A stretch of DNA of 64,000 bases from NCBI GenBank assembly GCA_000773965.1, contig JRUP01000018.1, forward strand, positions 310,001-374,000. The letters run 5' to 3'. Below the pieces are notes generated by a model. It saw nothing but the letters and a program-made list of their open reading frames with translations. It was not told the DNA's origin and did no database searches. Shown here piece by piece: positions 46,545-54,666 of the stretch. Position 1 is the stretch's first letter. Every line of letters starts with the position of its first letter. This DNA is from Enterobacter cancerogenus (GTDB lineage: Bacteria > Pseudomonadota > Gammaproteobacteria > Enterobacterales > Enterobacteriaceae). The translations under genes and the position numbers were made by a program.

Positions 46545-47555
46545 TCAAATTGCCACCCACTCCACTTCGACAAATTCACCGCGCGTCAGTGATTGCTGTG
46601 CCGCCTCGGCAATCGCCTGCGCGCGCAGACCGTCGATCAATCCCGGCAGCCCCTCGATTTTCTCTCCGCCGATATGACGCACAAACGCATCCAGATGGGT
46701 GTAGTAGGTCTCTTTCACCCGACTAAACCAGTCTGTATACAAGCCGGGCTGAGTGATGCCTTTGCCCTGGTAAAGTGTCGCACCGCGCGCTGACTGGCTC
46801 TCTGAAGCCAGCATCCCTTCACTACCCATCACGCTGATGCGTTCGTCGTAGCCGTAAGCCGTGCGGCGGGTGTTATCCAATTGCGCCAGCGCGCCCTGCT
46901 GCATGCGCATGATCAGCACCGAAGTATCAACATCAAAATCACGGATCTCCGGCATCGCCAGTGCGGCACCGAGTGCGCCAACGGTGCTGACTTCATCTTC
47001 TGTCAGCCAGCGCAGCAGATCAAAAAAGTGGATCGCCTGATCGCGCATTTGACCGCCAGAAGCTTGCAGATAGCTGATTGGAGGCAGTTCTGACGCGCGG
47101 CACACCATCTGAATCAGCTCGGTACGGCCAATCAGCCCCTGTTTCAACTGCGCTTTAAGTTGCTGATGACTTTGATCAAAACGGCGGTTAAAGCCGACGG
47201 TAACGGGAACCTGCACCGGGGAGATTTTTTCCACGACTTCCCGCGCGCGCTGCAACGACAGGTCGATCGGTTTCTCGCAGTACACCGCTTTGCCCGCCAG
47301 CACTGCCTGCTCCAGCAGTTCGGCATGGGTTGGCGTAGCGCTGGCGATCAGCACCGCGTCGATCCCATCACTGCTCAGCGCCTGCTGCACGCTGGCCGCT
47401 TTTGCACCATAGCGCTGTGCCACCGCTTCGGCACGCGACGCGTCGATATCACACACCAGCGCCAGCTCAACGCCGGGATGCGCTGCCAGGTTGGCGGCAT
47501 GCACCTGACCGATAAATCCACTGCCAATCAAGGCAAAACGTTGCGGGGTCCGCAT
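46545..47555 (-). CDS. Inositol 2-dehydrogenase-like protein (IolG, Gfo/Idh/MocA family)
   Basis: A 336-residue dehydrogenase closely patterned on myo-inositol 2-dehydrogenase: FALIGSGFIGQVHAANLAAHP (about 6-26), VYCEKPIDLSL with the catalytic Lys, TVGFNRRFDQSH, SGGQMRDQAIHFFDLLRWL, and the substrate-site Asp/His region. AAGGAG 7 bases before the ATG at 47555 fixes the start. It is divergent from the second LacI regulator. Substrate specificity (myo-, scyllo-inositol or another polyol) is not determined. Confidence 0.9.
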   Translation of the reverse strand: MRTPQRFALIGSGFIGQVHAANLAAHPGVELALVCDIDASRAEAVAQRYGAKAASVQQALSSDGIDAVLIASATPTHAELLEQAVLAGKAVYCEKPIDLSLQRAREVVEKISPVQVPVTVGFNRRFDQSHQQLKAQLKQGLIGRTELIQMVCRASELPPISYLQASGGQMRDQAIHFFDLLRWLTEDEVSTVGALGAALAMPEIRDFDVDTSVLIMRMQQGALAQLDNTRRTAYGYDERISVMGSEGMLASESQSARGATLYQGKGITQPGLYTDWFSRVKETYYTHLDAFVRHIGGEKIEGLPGLIDGLRAQAIAEAAQQSLTRGEFVEVEWVAI

Positions 47556-47640
47556 TTTAACGCTCCTTTTGTTCACACTTCGGAATAGCCGATGTTGTCA
47601 AAATAGCGCTTTCTGGCAGGCTAGCTGAACGCGGTTTTTG

Positions 47641-48675
47641 ATGGAATTACCTCAGATGAAAGCACTGACGCTAGCGGAGCTGGCAAAGCAAGTCGGAGTC
47701 GGCGTGGCCACGGTTGATCGGGTACTCAACGATCGCGGTGGTGTGTCCCCGGCGATGACAAAAAAAATCCTGCAGGCGGCGCGGGATGCGGGTTTAAAGC
47801 GTATTTTGCCGGAAGAGCATCGCCACAGCTGGCAGATTGAAGTGCTGCTCAGCGGCAACGGCTCGTTCTTCTTCCAGCAGCTGGCACAGGACTTTGCCCG
47901 TCTCGCTGATGAGCTGGGCTATCGTCGCCTGCGCCTGCATCGCACGCTGATCCCGGAAAACGCCCCCGAGAAGCTGGCGGCACACATTGCGGCCAGCAGT
48001 AAGAAAATGGATGCGCTGATCGTTTTCGCCCACGAAAATCCGCTGATTTATGATGCCTTAGCGGCGTGTCAGGCGCGCGGCGTACCGGTGATCACTATGG
48101 TGACGGACCTGCCCGATGCAGCGCGCCTGTGTCACGTCGGCATCGATCAATACAAAGCCGGACGCACCGCTGGATTGATGCTCGGCAGCATGATCAATGC
48201 ACCGGGCGATGTGGTGCTGGTGAGTGGCCGCGCAGATTACTCAGCACATCGTCAGCGCATTGAAGGTTTTCAAGCCGTGCTGGCGGAGCGTTTCCCGCAG
48301 CTGCGTCTGCGGGAAATTCTTGCCGGGCAGGATGAACGCGATCGCATTAGCCGCCTGCTGGAGAAAACCCTGGCCGGATCGCAAAATATCGTTGGACTCT
48401 ACAACACCGGCCTCGGCAACACGCAGATTCACGAAGCGCTGGCGCGCCATCGACTCGGCGGCAAAGTGGTGTACGTGACTCATGAACTTTATGCCACCAC
48501 GCGCCAGCTTTTTGAGAAGCGCGTACTGACGCTAACACTCGATCAAAACACCCTGCGCCATGCTCAGTTGGCGCTAACACTGCTGTTAAAACACCTTGAA
48601 GAGAGTGAACAGCCCGATACCTACCAGTCCGGCAAAGTCGACTTTATGCTGTTTACGCAAGAGAACTTCGCATAA
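47641..48675 (+). CDS. LacI-family transcriptional regulator, paralogue of the one at 43109
   Basis: A 344-residue LacI/GalR protein. Its helix-turn-helix (LTLAELAKQVGVGVATVDRV, about 9-28) shares VGVATVDRVLN with the regulator at 43109. The sensor domain (about 60-340) resembles ribose-type periplasmic binding proteins. Start uncertain: ATG at 47641 or 47656; neither has a strong ribosome-binding site. It probably regulates the divergent IolG-like gene. Confidence 0.87.
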   Translation: MELPQMKALTLAELAKQVGVGVATVDRVLNDRGGVSPAMTKKILQAARDAGLKRILPEEHRHSWQIEVLLSGNGSFFFQQLAQDFARLADELGYRRLRLHRTLIPENAPEKLAAHIAASSKKMDALIVFAHENPLIYDALAACQARGVPVITMVTDLPDAARLCHVGIDQYKAGRTAGLMLGSMINAPGDVVLVSGRADYSAHRQRIEGFQAVLAERFPQLRLREILAGQDERDRISRLLEKTLAGSQNIVGLYNTGLGNTQIHEALARHRLGGKVVYVTHELYATTRQLFEKRVLTLTLDQNTLRHAQLALTLLLKHLEESEQPDTYQSGKVDFMLFTQENFA

Positions 48676-48724
48676 TCACACTTTGCATCTCACCGCCAGC
48701 GCGGTTAAATCGCCTTCATCTGTC

Positions 48725-48745
48725 GCTGCTACACTCAGTAGCAGC
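48725..48745. other. Short inverted repeat upstream of yghU
   Basis: GCTGCTAC-ACTCA-GTAGCAGC is a perfect 8-bp inverted repeat 33 bp before the yghU start codon. An A-run follows on the plus strand. It could be an operator or a leader hairpin. Confidence 0.3.
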
Positions 48746-48777
48746 AAAAAACGCAATCACAACAAGGCGAAATCATT

Positions 48778-49659
48778 ATGTCGGAAAATCAGTATCAGCC
48801 CGCGAAAGTCTGGACCTGGGACCCGGAAGCCAAAGGTAACGGCGCAAAAACCAACCGTCCGTTCGCCGGGCCGACGCATGAGAAAACCCTGCCGGTCGGC
48901 AAACATCCGCTGCAGCTCTATTCGCTCGGTACGCCAAACGGCCAGAAGGTCACCATCCTGCTGGAAGAGTTGCTGGCCGTCGGGGCTAAAGAGGCCGAAT
49001 ACGATGCCTGGCTGATTCGCATCGGTGATGGCGATCAGTTCTCCAGCGGCTTTGTTGATGTAAACCCCAACTCCAAAATCCCGGCATTGAGCGACCATTC
49101 AGTGACGCCACCGTTGCGCGTATTTGAGTCTGGCAACATCCTGCTGTATCTGGCCGAGAAATTTGGTCACTTTATCCCGGCGGATATCGCGGGCCGTACC
49201 GAAACCCTGAACTGGTTGTTCTGGCTGCAGGGCTCTGCACCTTATCTTGGCGGCGGCTACGGCCACTTCTATTTCTACGCGCCAGAAAAAATCGAGTACG
49301 CCGTCAACCGCTTCACGCTGGAAGCCAAGCGTCAGCTGGATGTGCTGGATCGTCAGCTCGCGAATAACCGTTTCCTCGCCGGTGAGGAATACACCATCGC
49401 CGATATCGCCACCTGGCCGTGGTACGGCAACCTGGTGCTGAACAACATCTATGGCGGCGGCGAGTTCCTCGATGTGCAGTCGTACAAGAACGTGGTGCGC
49501 TGGGCCAAAGAGATCGCTGAGCGTCCAGCGGTGATTCGAGGTCGTAAAGTGAATAAAGCATTTGGTGCCGAACCACAGGATCAACTGCTGGAACGCCACG
49601 ATGCCACTGATTTCGATACCAACACCGAAGACAAACGTCAGGCGCGAGGAGAGCAGTAA
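48778..49659 (+). CDS. yghU: Glutathione-dependent disulfide-bond oxidoreductase YghU
   Basis: A Nu-class glutathione transferase with disulfide-reductase and peroxidase activity. The 293 residues closely match E. coli YghU: ENQYQPAKVWTWD, GPTHEKTLPVGKHPLQLYSL, GTPNGQKVTILLEELLAVG, RIGDGDQFSSGFVDVNPNSK and a C-terminal DTNTEDKRQ. The N-terminal thioredoxin-like domain spans about 45-135 and the helical domain about 140-275. The start of the next gene overlaps its stop codon. Confidence 0.96.
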   Translation: MSENQYQPAKVWTWDPEAKGNGAKTNRPFAGPTHEKTLPVGKHPLQLYSLGTPNGQKVTILLEELLAVGAKEAEYDAWLIRIGDGDQFSSGFVDVNPNSKIPALSDHSVTPPLRVFESGNILLYLAEKFGHFIPADIAGRTETLNWLFWLQGSAPYLGGGYGHFYFYAPEKIEYAVNRFTLEAKRQLDVLDRQLANNRFLAGEEYTIADIATWPWYGNLVLNNIYGGGEFLDVQSYKNVVRWAKEIAERPAVIRGRKVNKAFGAEPQDQLLERHDATDFDTNTEDKRQARGEQ

Positions 49660-49949
49660 TGGCCGCTTATGTGGTGATGATTAAAGACGAAACGCTGGAT
49701 AAAGATGAGCTGGCGACCTACGCGCAGAAAGCCGGTGAGGCACGCGGCGATCATCAGATCACGCCGCTGGCATTTTATGGCGATCTTGAAGTGCTGGAAG
49801 GCCGTGAGGCGGAAGGCGTAGTGGTGCTGGAATTTGCGGATATTGATGCAGCAAAAGCCTGGTACCACAGCCCGGCGTATCAGGAAGCGAAAGCCCATCG
49901 GGTCAAAGGCGCGAACTATCGCGTGTTACTGGTCAAGGGTGTGGCTTAA
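49659..49949 (+). CDS. DUF1330 family protein
   Basis: A 96-residue protein of the dimeric alpha-beta barrel type: AAYVVMIKDETLD at the start, then VVVLEFADIDAAKAWYHSPAYQEA, the signature of DUF1330. Function unknown. The ATG overlaps the yghU stop by one base (TAATG), so the two are translationally coupled. Confidence 0.88.
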   Translation: MAAYVVMIKDETLDKDELATYAQKAGEARGDHQITPLAFYGDLEVLEGREAEGVVVLEFADIDAAKAWYHSPAYQEAKAHRVKGANYRVLLVKGVA

Positions 49950-49960
49950 TCTGCCCACAG

Positions 49961-49985
49961 GGGCGCACTTCATTCGGTGCGCCCT
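49961..49985 (+). terminator. Hairpin downstream of the DUF1330 gene
   Basis: GGGCGCAC and GTGCGCCC form a perfect 8-bp stem 11 bases after the stop codon, without a T-tract. Convergent genes flank it. Confidence 0.45.
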
Positions 49986-50022
49986 GCCAGCCAGAGAGGT
50001 CGAGATTTGCTCGTCTCGCCGA

Positions 50023-51474
50023 TCAATCCAGTCTGAATAGCGCAATCGCCTGCTGCAACCGATTCGCCTGCTGTTGCTGCTGATGCGCCACCTGCAAGGT
50101 TTCCGCCACGTGCTGAACGTTGTGATGCACGCTGTGATCGATGCTGTTGATGCTCTGCTGAATCTGCTCGATGCTCAAATTCTGCTGTTCACTCATCTCA
50201 GACAGCTCGGTGACCAGCTGTGACAATCCGCTGATGCTGCTGTGAATATCACGCATGGTCTGTGCAGCATGTTCAATCTGCACGGTGCCATGTTCGGTGC
50301 TCAGGCTGCTGGCATCCATCAGTTGGCGAATTTCGCGCGCAGCATTCTCGCTGCGCATCGCCAGATTGCGCACTTCGCTTGCCACCACGGCAAAACCTCG
50401 CCCCTGACTGCCGGCGCGCGCCGCTTCTACTGAAGCATTCAGAGAAAGAATATTGGTCTGGAAAGCGATGCCGTCGATCAATGCTAAAATCACTTTCACC
50501 CGCTGTGACTCTTCGCTGATTTTCGCCATTGAGCTCATCGCCGACTGGATATTTTCCTCTCCGTGCGTGGCCACCGCACGTGCATCCCGCGCGAGTTCGC
50601 TTGCACTCTGTGCTTTGTCACGCGTTAAGCTGGCAGCAATGCTGATTTCCGTCATCGCACTGGCCGCGACTTCCAGTGCCTGCGCCTGTTCATCGGTGCG
50701 GGTCGACAGTTCAGCGTTGCGTTGCAATATACTTTCAGACTCCGTCAACAAGGCGCTCACGCCGAGACTCACCTGATGAAGCGTGCCATGCATGGTGCCC
50801 AACGTGGTACTGAAGGTGCGGGCGAACGGGCTTTCACTCTGCTGGCTATCCGCATTCAGCGTCAGATACCCGGCCTGCTGATTGATCCGTGAGGCTAGCT
50901 CCGCGACTTCACTCGCGGAACGTGCATCGGCGGCCATCTGACGCGCAATCACCAGCAAGATGGCGGTCTGCGCCACGACAAACAGGGCATGAAACACCAC
51001 CATGTCCCAGCCCGGATGATGGAACACCACCACGCCGAACAGATCATTTTCCTGCAGATAATTAAACAGAATGTGATGCGTGGCCGCTGCCGCCGCGCCC
51101 ATGATCAGTGGACGGATGTCGCGCCACGCCAGCAGCACCGACATCAACACAAATACCGAGAAGTGATATTCGGTTTCACCACCACCGAGTTGAATCAGTA
51201 AACCTGCCCAGCCGATCAACAGGGCTGAGAGCACCAACCTTGAAGTCAGCGTGCCGCGCAGGACCATGCCAAAGAAGGTCGACAGCAGTGCCAATGCAAG
51301 GCCAGCAATCAGCGCTACGGTTAAACTGTCATTCATCCACCCTACGCCGAGCGCGATCGGCCACAATCCCCAGTTAAGGATGACCGCAAGGCTATCTGCG
51401 CGCTGTGCAATACGTCGCAGCGAAACCATCTCCACCGGCGCGGCGTCCGGGCCTGACAAGGGCGTTGCGATCAT
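50023..51474 (-). CDS. Methyl-accepting chemotaxis protein with six-TM N-terminal domain
   Basis: A 483-residue chemoreceptor from the ATG at 51474. The N-terminal part (about 25-185) has six hydrophobic helices with short loops, so it lacks a periplasmic ligand-binding domain and probably senses a membrane or energy signal. The cytoplasmic signalling domain (about 215-480) contains the hairpin tip [20 protein letters not shown] and [20 protein letters not shown]. No C-terminal CheR/CheB tethering pentapeptide is seen. No che genes are adjacent. Confidence 0.92.
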   Translation of the reverse strand: MIATPLSGPDAAPVEMVSLRRIAQRADSLAVILNWGLWPIALGVGWMNDSLTVALIAGLALALLSTFFGMVLRGTLTSRLVLSALLIGWAGLLIQLGGGETEYHFSVFVLMSVLLAWRDIRPLIMGAAAAATHHILFNYLQENDLFGVVVFHHPGWDMVVFHALFVVAQTAILLVIARQMAADARSASEVAELASRINQQAGYLTLNADSQQSESPFARTFSTTLGTMHGTLHQVSLGVSALLTESESILQRNAELSTRTDEQAQALEVAASAMTEISIAASLTRDKAQSASELARDARAVATHGEENIQSAMSSMAKISEESQRVKVILALIDGIAFQTNILSLNASVEAARAGSQGRGFAVVASEVRNLAMRSENAAREIRQLMDASSLSTEHGTVQIEHAAQTMRDIHSSISGLSQLVTELSEMSEQQNLSIEQIQQSINSIDHSVHHNVQHVAETLQVAHQQQQQANRLQQAIALFRLD

Positions 51475-51641
51475 GGCAGTTTTCCACACCAGAGGTTGAT
51501 TAAGATGCCCAAAACTCAAGGGCTAAACGCTCAGACTGAGTGGAGAAATTATCGGCGTGTTAACTGGAAAGTTTAGGACCGTGAATAATTGAAAGAGAAG
51601 GATGTGAGCAGGTTCACTTGAATGCGATGATTTCCCGGGCA

Positions 51642-51669
51642 GCACAGGCGCAACGTCGTGCGCCTGTGC
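51642..51669 (-). terminator. Hairpin downstream of the sugar-binding protein gene
   Basis: GCACAGGCGCA and TGCGCCTGTGC form a perfect 11-bp stem with a 6-base loop, 13 bases past the stop codon. No T-tract follows on the minus strand. It may protect the transcript end. Confidence 0.4.
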
Positions 51670-51682
51670 CATGACGCTCAAC

Positions 51683-52597
51683 TTACTTTGCAGCAAACTG
51701 CGCGTAGTTTTCCGGAGTGATGGTCTGATACGGCACCCAGTTGTACTCCTGCACTTTCTGTTTATCCAGCAGTGCCTTCGTCACCTGTACTGCACCGGTT
51801 GCCTGACCTTTAGCGTCCTGGAAAATGGTCAGTGTCATCTTGCCGTTCTTCACAAACTGCTGTCCATCAGGCGTGCCATCGATTCCCGCGACCAGAATCT
51901 TTTCATTTTTCGCCTGACTGAGCGCCATGATGGCACCAATCGCCATTTCATCATTGTTAGCGGCAATCGCATCGATCGGACGCTGGTTCAGCAACCAACT
52001 CGATACCACATCCACAGCTTCATTGCGCTGCCACTTGGCGGTCTGCTTCTCAATCACCTTCATGTCTTTGTATTTGGCGATCACCGCTTCAACTGCACGG
52101 GTGCGCTCACGCGCCTCTTCATTGGACAGTGCGCCCATCAGAATCGCCACATTGCCTTTGTAATTCATCTTCTTCGCTAACGCTTCCATCTGCATTTCCC
52201 CGCCCAATGCAGAGTCAGAACCCACATAAGCCATGTCGCCCGGCAGTTTCACTTCTGGCTTACGATTGACGAAAATCAGCGGGATATTGGCGTTTTTCGC
52301 GGCGGTGATCATCGGCAACACGCCCTGCGTATCGACTGGATTAAGGATGATGGCGTCCACGCCCTGGTTAATAAAATCATCAACCTGCTGTACTTGCAGT
52401 GCCACATCTCCTTTGGCATCCACGAACTGGCCGTTGAGCTGATTGGCTTTTAGCTCTGCCTGCATCTGCGTACGCAGAATCGAGACAAAGTTAAGGTCGA
52501 AGTTGGCCAGCGCAACGCCGACGGTGAAGGTTTTCGCACTGACGCTCAAACTCAGCAGCAGCGAGCACAGACAAAGCACGATGTTTCGGATGTTCAT
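51683..52597 (-). CDS. Sugar ABC transporter substrate-binding protein (RbsB-like)
   Basis: A 304-residue periplasmic binding protein of the ribose/galactose type (PBP-like domain). Signal peptide 1 to about 22 (MNIRNIVLCLCSLLLSLSVS, ending SAK). The ligand-binding core includes GVDAIILNPVDTQGV, IPLIFVNRKPE and IDAIAANNDEMAIGAIMAL. AGGA precedes the ATG at 52597. It is the last gene of the operon with the isomerase and dehydrogenase upstream. No permease or ATPase gene is nearby, so the rest of the transporter is elsewhere. Confidence 0.9.
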   Translation of the reverse strand: MNIRNIVLCLCSLLLSLSVSAKTFTVGVALANFDLNFVSILRTQMQAELKANQLNGQFVDAKGDVALQVQQVDDFINQGVDAIILNPVDTQGVLPMITAAKNANIPLIFVNRKPEVKLPGDMAYVGSDSALGGEMQMEALAKKMNYKGNVAILMGALSNEEARERTRAVEAVIAKYKDMKVIEKQTAKWQRNEAVDVVSSWLLNQRPIDAIAANNDEMAIGAIMALSQAKNEKILVAGIDGTPDGQQFVKNGKMTLTIFQDAKGQATGAVQVTKALLDKQKVQEYNWVPYQTITPENYAQFAAK

Positions 52598-52670
52598 GAG
52601 GTGATTCCTGTAGGTTGAGGTTTTATTGTTATGACGCCGGGCAACAGGCAAATACCCGGCGGTAAAACGC

Positions 52671-53450
52671 TTAAATCGTGAAGTGATCGCGGAACTGCTC
52701 TAGCGCAGCGGTGCTGTCACCGCTGGCCCAGCCCTCCATCGCCACCGTGCCGCTGTAACCCACTTCCTGCAGTGCACGCGCGATGGCGCGATAGTTGATC
52801 TCGCCGGTGCCCGGCTGCTGGCGGCCCGGTACATCCGCCACCTGAACTTCGCCAATGGCAGACCCGCTGCGGCGAATCAGCTCAATCAAATTCCCCTCGC
52901 CAATCTGCGCGTGATAAAGGTCGAGATTCATCTTCAGCGCCGGGCTGTTGACCGCTTCCACCAGCGCCAGGGTATCGGCAGCCAGCGCAAACGGGGTTCC
53001 AGGGTGATCGACCGGCAGGTTGAGGTTTTCGAGGGTGAACACGCGCCCGGCGCGTTCACCCAGTTGCGCCACTTTGCGCAAGGTATCGACCGCTTTCAGC
53101 CACATCGCACCGGTCACCACTTCCACGGGTTTAACCGGCAAGCCTTTGTCATCCAGCCCGGTGCCGTGCAGATTTAATCCTGGGCAGTTAAGCCGTTCAG
53201 CCACCGCCAGCGAGGCTTCGGCACTCTGTAAGAGCTGCTGGATCTCGTCATCATCGGTGAGATTGCCCGTGAGATAACCGGTCATGGAGGTGAATCGCGC
53301 ACCGGTCGCCACCAACGCATCAATGTCTTTATTGGCCCATCCCCAGATTTCAACGCCAAACCCCAGCGCGTGAATGCGTTTCACACGCTCAACAAATGGC
53401 AGATCGAGGAACACCATTTCGGCACAAACCGAGAGTTGATAAGCAGCCAT
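52671..53450 (-). CDS. Hydroxypyruvate isomerase-like TIM barrel protein
   Basis: A 259-residue member of the sugar-phosphate isomerase family with Hyi-like pattern: QLSVCAEMVFLDLPFVERVK, LENLNLPVDHPGTPFA, LKMNLDLYHAQIGEGNLIEL, VQVADVPGRQQPGTGEINY. The acidic residues and His at the ends of these strands form the usual metal site. Its start codon overlaps the dehydrogenase stop by one base. Reaction probably an aldose-ketose isomerisation of the dehydrogenase product. Confidence 0.9.
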   Translation of the reverse strand: MAAYQLSVCAEMVFLDLPFVERVKRIHALGFGVEIWGWANKDIDALVATGARFTSMTGYLTGNLTDDDEIQQLLQSAEASLAVAERLNCPGLNLHGTGLDDKGLPVKPVEVVTGAMWLKAVDTLRKVAQLGERAGRVFTLENLNLPVDHPGTPFALAADTLALVEAVNSPALKMNLDLYHAQIGEGNLIELIRRSGSAIGEVQVADVPGRQQPGTGEINYRAIARALQEVGYSGTVAMEGWASGDSTAALEQFRDHFTI

Positions 53451-54469
53451 TAGCGCGCTCCTACTTTGACAGGCAGGTTGTGGGTGACCGATTCAATACA
53501 GGCCAGCGCAATCTCCAGCGCATTGCGCGCGTCTTCGCCGGTGGCACGCGGTGTTTCACCGGTGCGAATACAGCGGGCAAACTCGATCATCTCCGCCACA
53601 TAGGCTTCGCGCAGCAGATCCGAATCCATGCGCGAGGTCTCCATGCTGATGCCGCTGGCGCTGTAGCGCACACAGTTAGAAGAGGTGATATGGCCCGCCT
53701 GCAACATCCCCTTACTGCCAAACACTTCGCCGCGCACGTCGTAGCCGTACACTGCCTGGAAGTTGGCCTCTGCGATGGCAATCGCTCCGTTATCAAAGCG
53801 AATGGTCACCACCGAAGTATCCAGTAAGCCTTTATCTTTGAAGTCCGGCCGCACCAGCGCATCGGCGATGGCATACACTTCCACCGGCTGCGCCCCGTGG
53901 TTGAAATGCAGCAGGGTGTCAAAATCGTGGATCAGCGTTTCGAGATAAATGGTCCACTGCGGGATGCGCGACGGATCGTGCAGCGCCGGATCGCGCGTCA
54001 CAGAACGGCTCAACTGCGTAATACCGTTCTCGCCTGCCTTCACTGCCGCAATCGCCGCCGCAAAACCCGCATCGAAACGGCGATTAAAGCCCACCTGCAA
54101 CACTACGCCTGCGCTTTTAGCGGCAGCAATCGCCCTGTCAGCTTCCTCCAGCGTGACAGCCATCGGCTTCTCACAAAACACGTGCTTACCGGCATTCGCA
54201 GCGGCAATCACCCACTCGGCATGGGTGCGAGCGGGCGCCGCAATGGCAATCGCATCAATCTCTGGATCGAGCAGCAGCGCATGCAAATCGCTGTAGGCTT
54301 TCGCCACCCCCAGCTTGCTGGCGAGCTTTTCCGCCGCACCGGGCTGCGGATCGGCCACCGCCGCCAGCGTGGCGCCGGGTACGCGATACGCCAGATTCTC
54401 GGCGTGGAAGCTGCCCATTCGCCCTGCGCCAATCAGACCAACACGTACCGGTTGAAGATGAAATGTCAT
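53450..54469 (-). CDS. Inositol 2-dehydrogenase-like protein (IolG-like, Gfo/Idh/MocA family)
   Basis: A 339-residue NAD-dependent dehydrogenase: VRVGLIGAGRMGSFHAENLA (about 8-27), VFCEKPMAVTLEEAD with the catalytic Lys (about residue 97), QVGFNRRFDAGF, and ETLIHDFDTLLHF with the conserved Asp and His. It is the first gene of a three-gene operon and lies directly behind the sigma-54 promoter at 54529-54545. Likely substrate is an inositol or similar polyol; not proven. Confidence 0.92.
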   Translation of the reverse strand: MTFHLQPVRVGLIGAGRMGSFHAENLAYRVPGATLAAVADPQPGAAEKLASKLGVAKAYSDLHALLLDPEIDAIAIAAPARTHAEWVIAAANAGKHVFCEKPMAVTLEEADRAIAAAKSAGVVLQVGFNRRFDAGFAAAIAAVKAGENGITQLSRSVTRDPALHDPSRIPQWTIYLETLIHDFDTLLHFNHGAQPVEVYAIADALVRPDFKDKGLLDTSVVTIRFDNGAIAIAEANFQAVYGYDVRGEVFGSKGMLQAGHITSSNCVRYSASGISMETSRMDSDLLREAYVAEMIEFARCIRTGETPRATGEDARNALEIALACIESVTHNLPVKVGAR

Positions 54470-54494
54470 AAATCATTCCTTACTGTTTTGGATA

Positions 54495-54509
54495 TGTCCG
54501 TTCGGGACA
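54495..54509. promoter_or_regulatory. TGTCC-N5-GGACA palindrome in the leader
   Basis: The dyad lies 20 bp downstream of the -12 element of the sigma-54 promoter. It shares TGTC/GACA half-sites with the repeats at 54611-54643 and could be a repressing or auxiliary activator site. Confidence 0.4.
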
Positions 54510-54528
54510 GGTGAGATAGGCATTTCAT

Positions 54529-54545
54529 TGCAATCCAGATGCCAA
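54529..54545 (-). promoter_or_regulatory. Sigma-54 (RpoN) promoter
   Basis: On the minus strand TTGGCAT-CTGGA-TTGCA has the invariant GG and GC of the -24/-12 promoter at the correct spacing (consensus YTGGCACG-N4-TTGCA). Transcription would begin near 54517, 48 bp before the dehydrogenase start. A sigma-54-dependent activator gene is divergently encoded next door. Confidence 0.85.
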
Positions 54546-54610
54546 CTTAAAAGGGGCGATTTATGTGAGGCATCACACAGCGTTGCGCTTTGAATTGGTC
54601 ATAAACTTTA

Positions 54611-54643
54611 CATGTCAACTTAACATGTCAATAAAATGGACAT
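54611..54643. promoter_or_regulatory. Candidate upstream activator sequence for the sigma-54 promoter
   Basis: CATGTCAA occurs twice with 13-bp spacing (54611-54618 and 54624-54631), and the second copy forms an inverted repeat ATGTC-N9-GACAT (54625-54643). These sites are about 95-125 bp upstream of the predicted transcription start, the usual distance for enhancer binding, and also just before the activator's own start codon. Confidence 0.55.
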
Positions 54644-54666
54644 TCCAGATTGGCCAGGAGTCCCTG

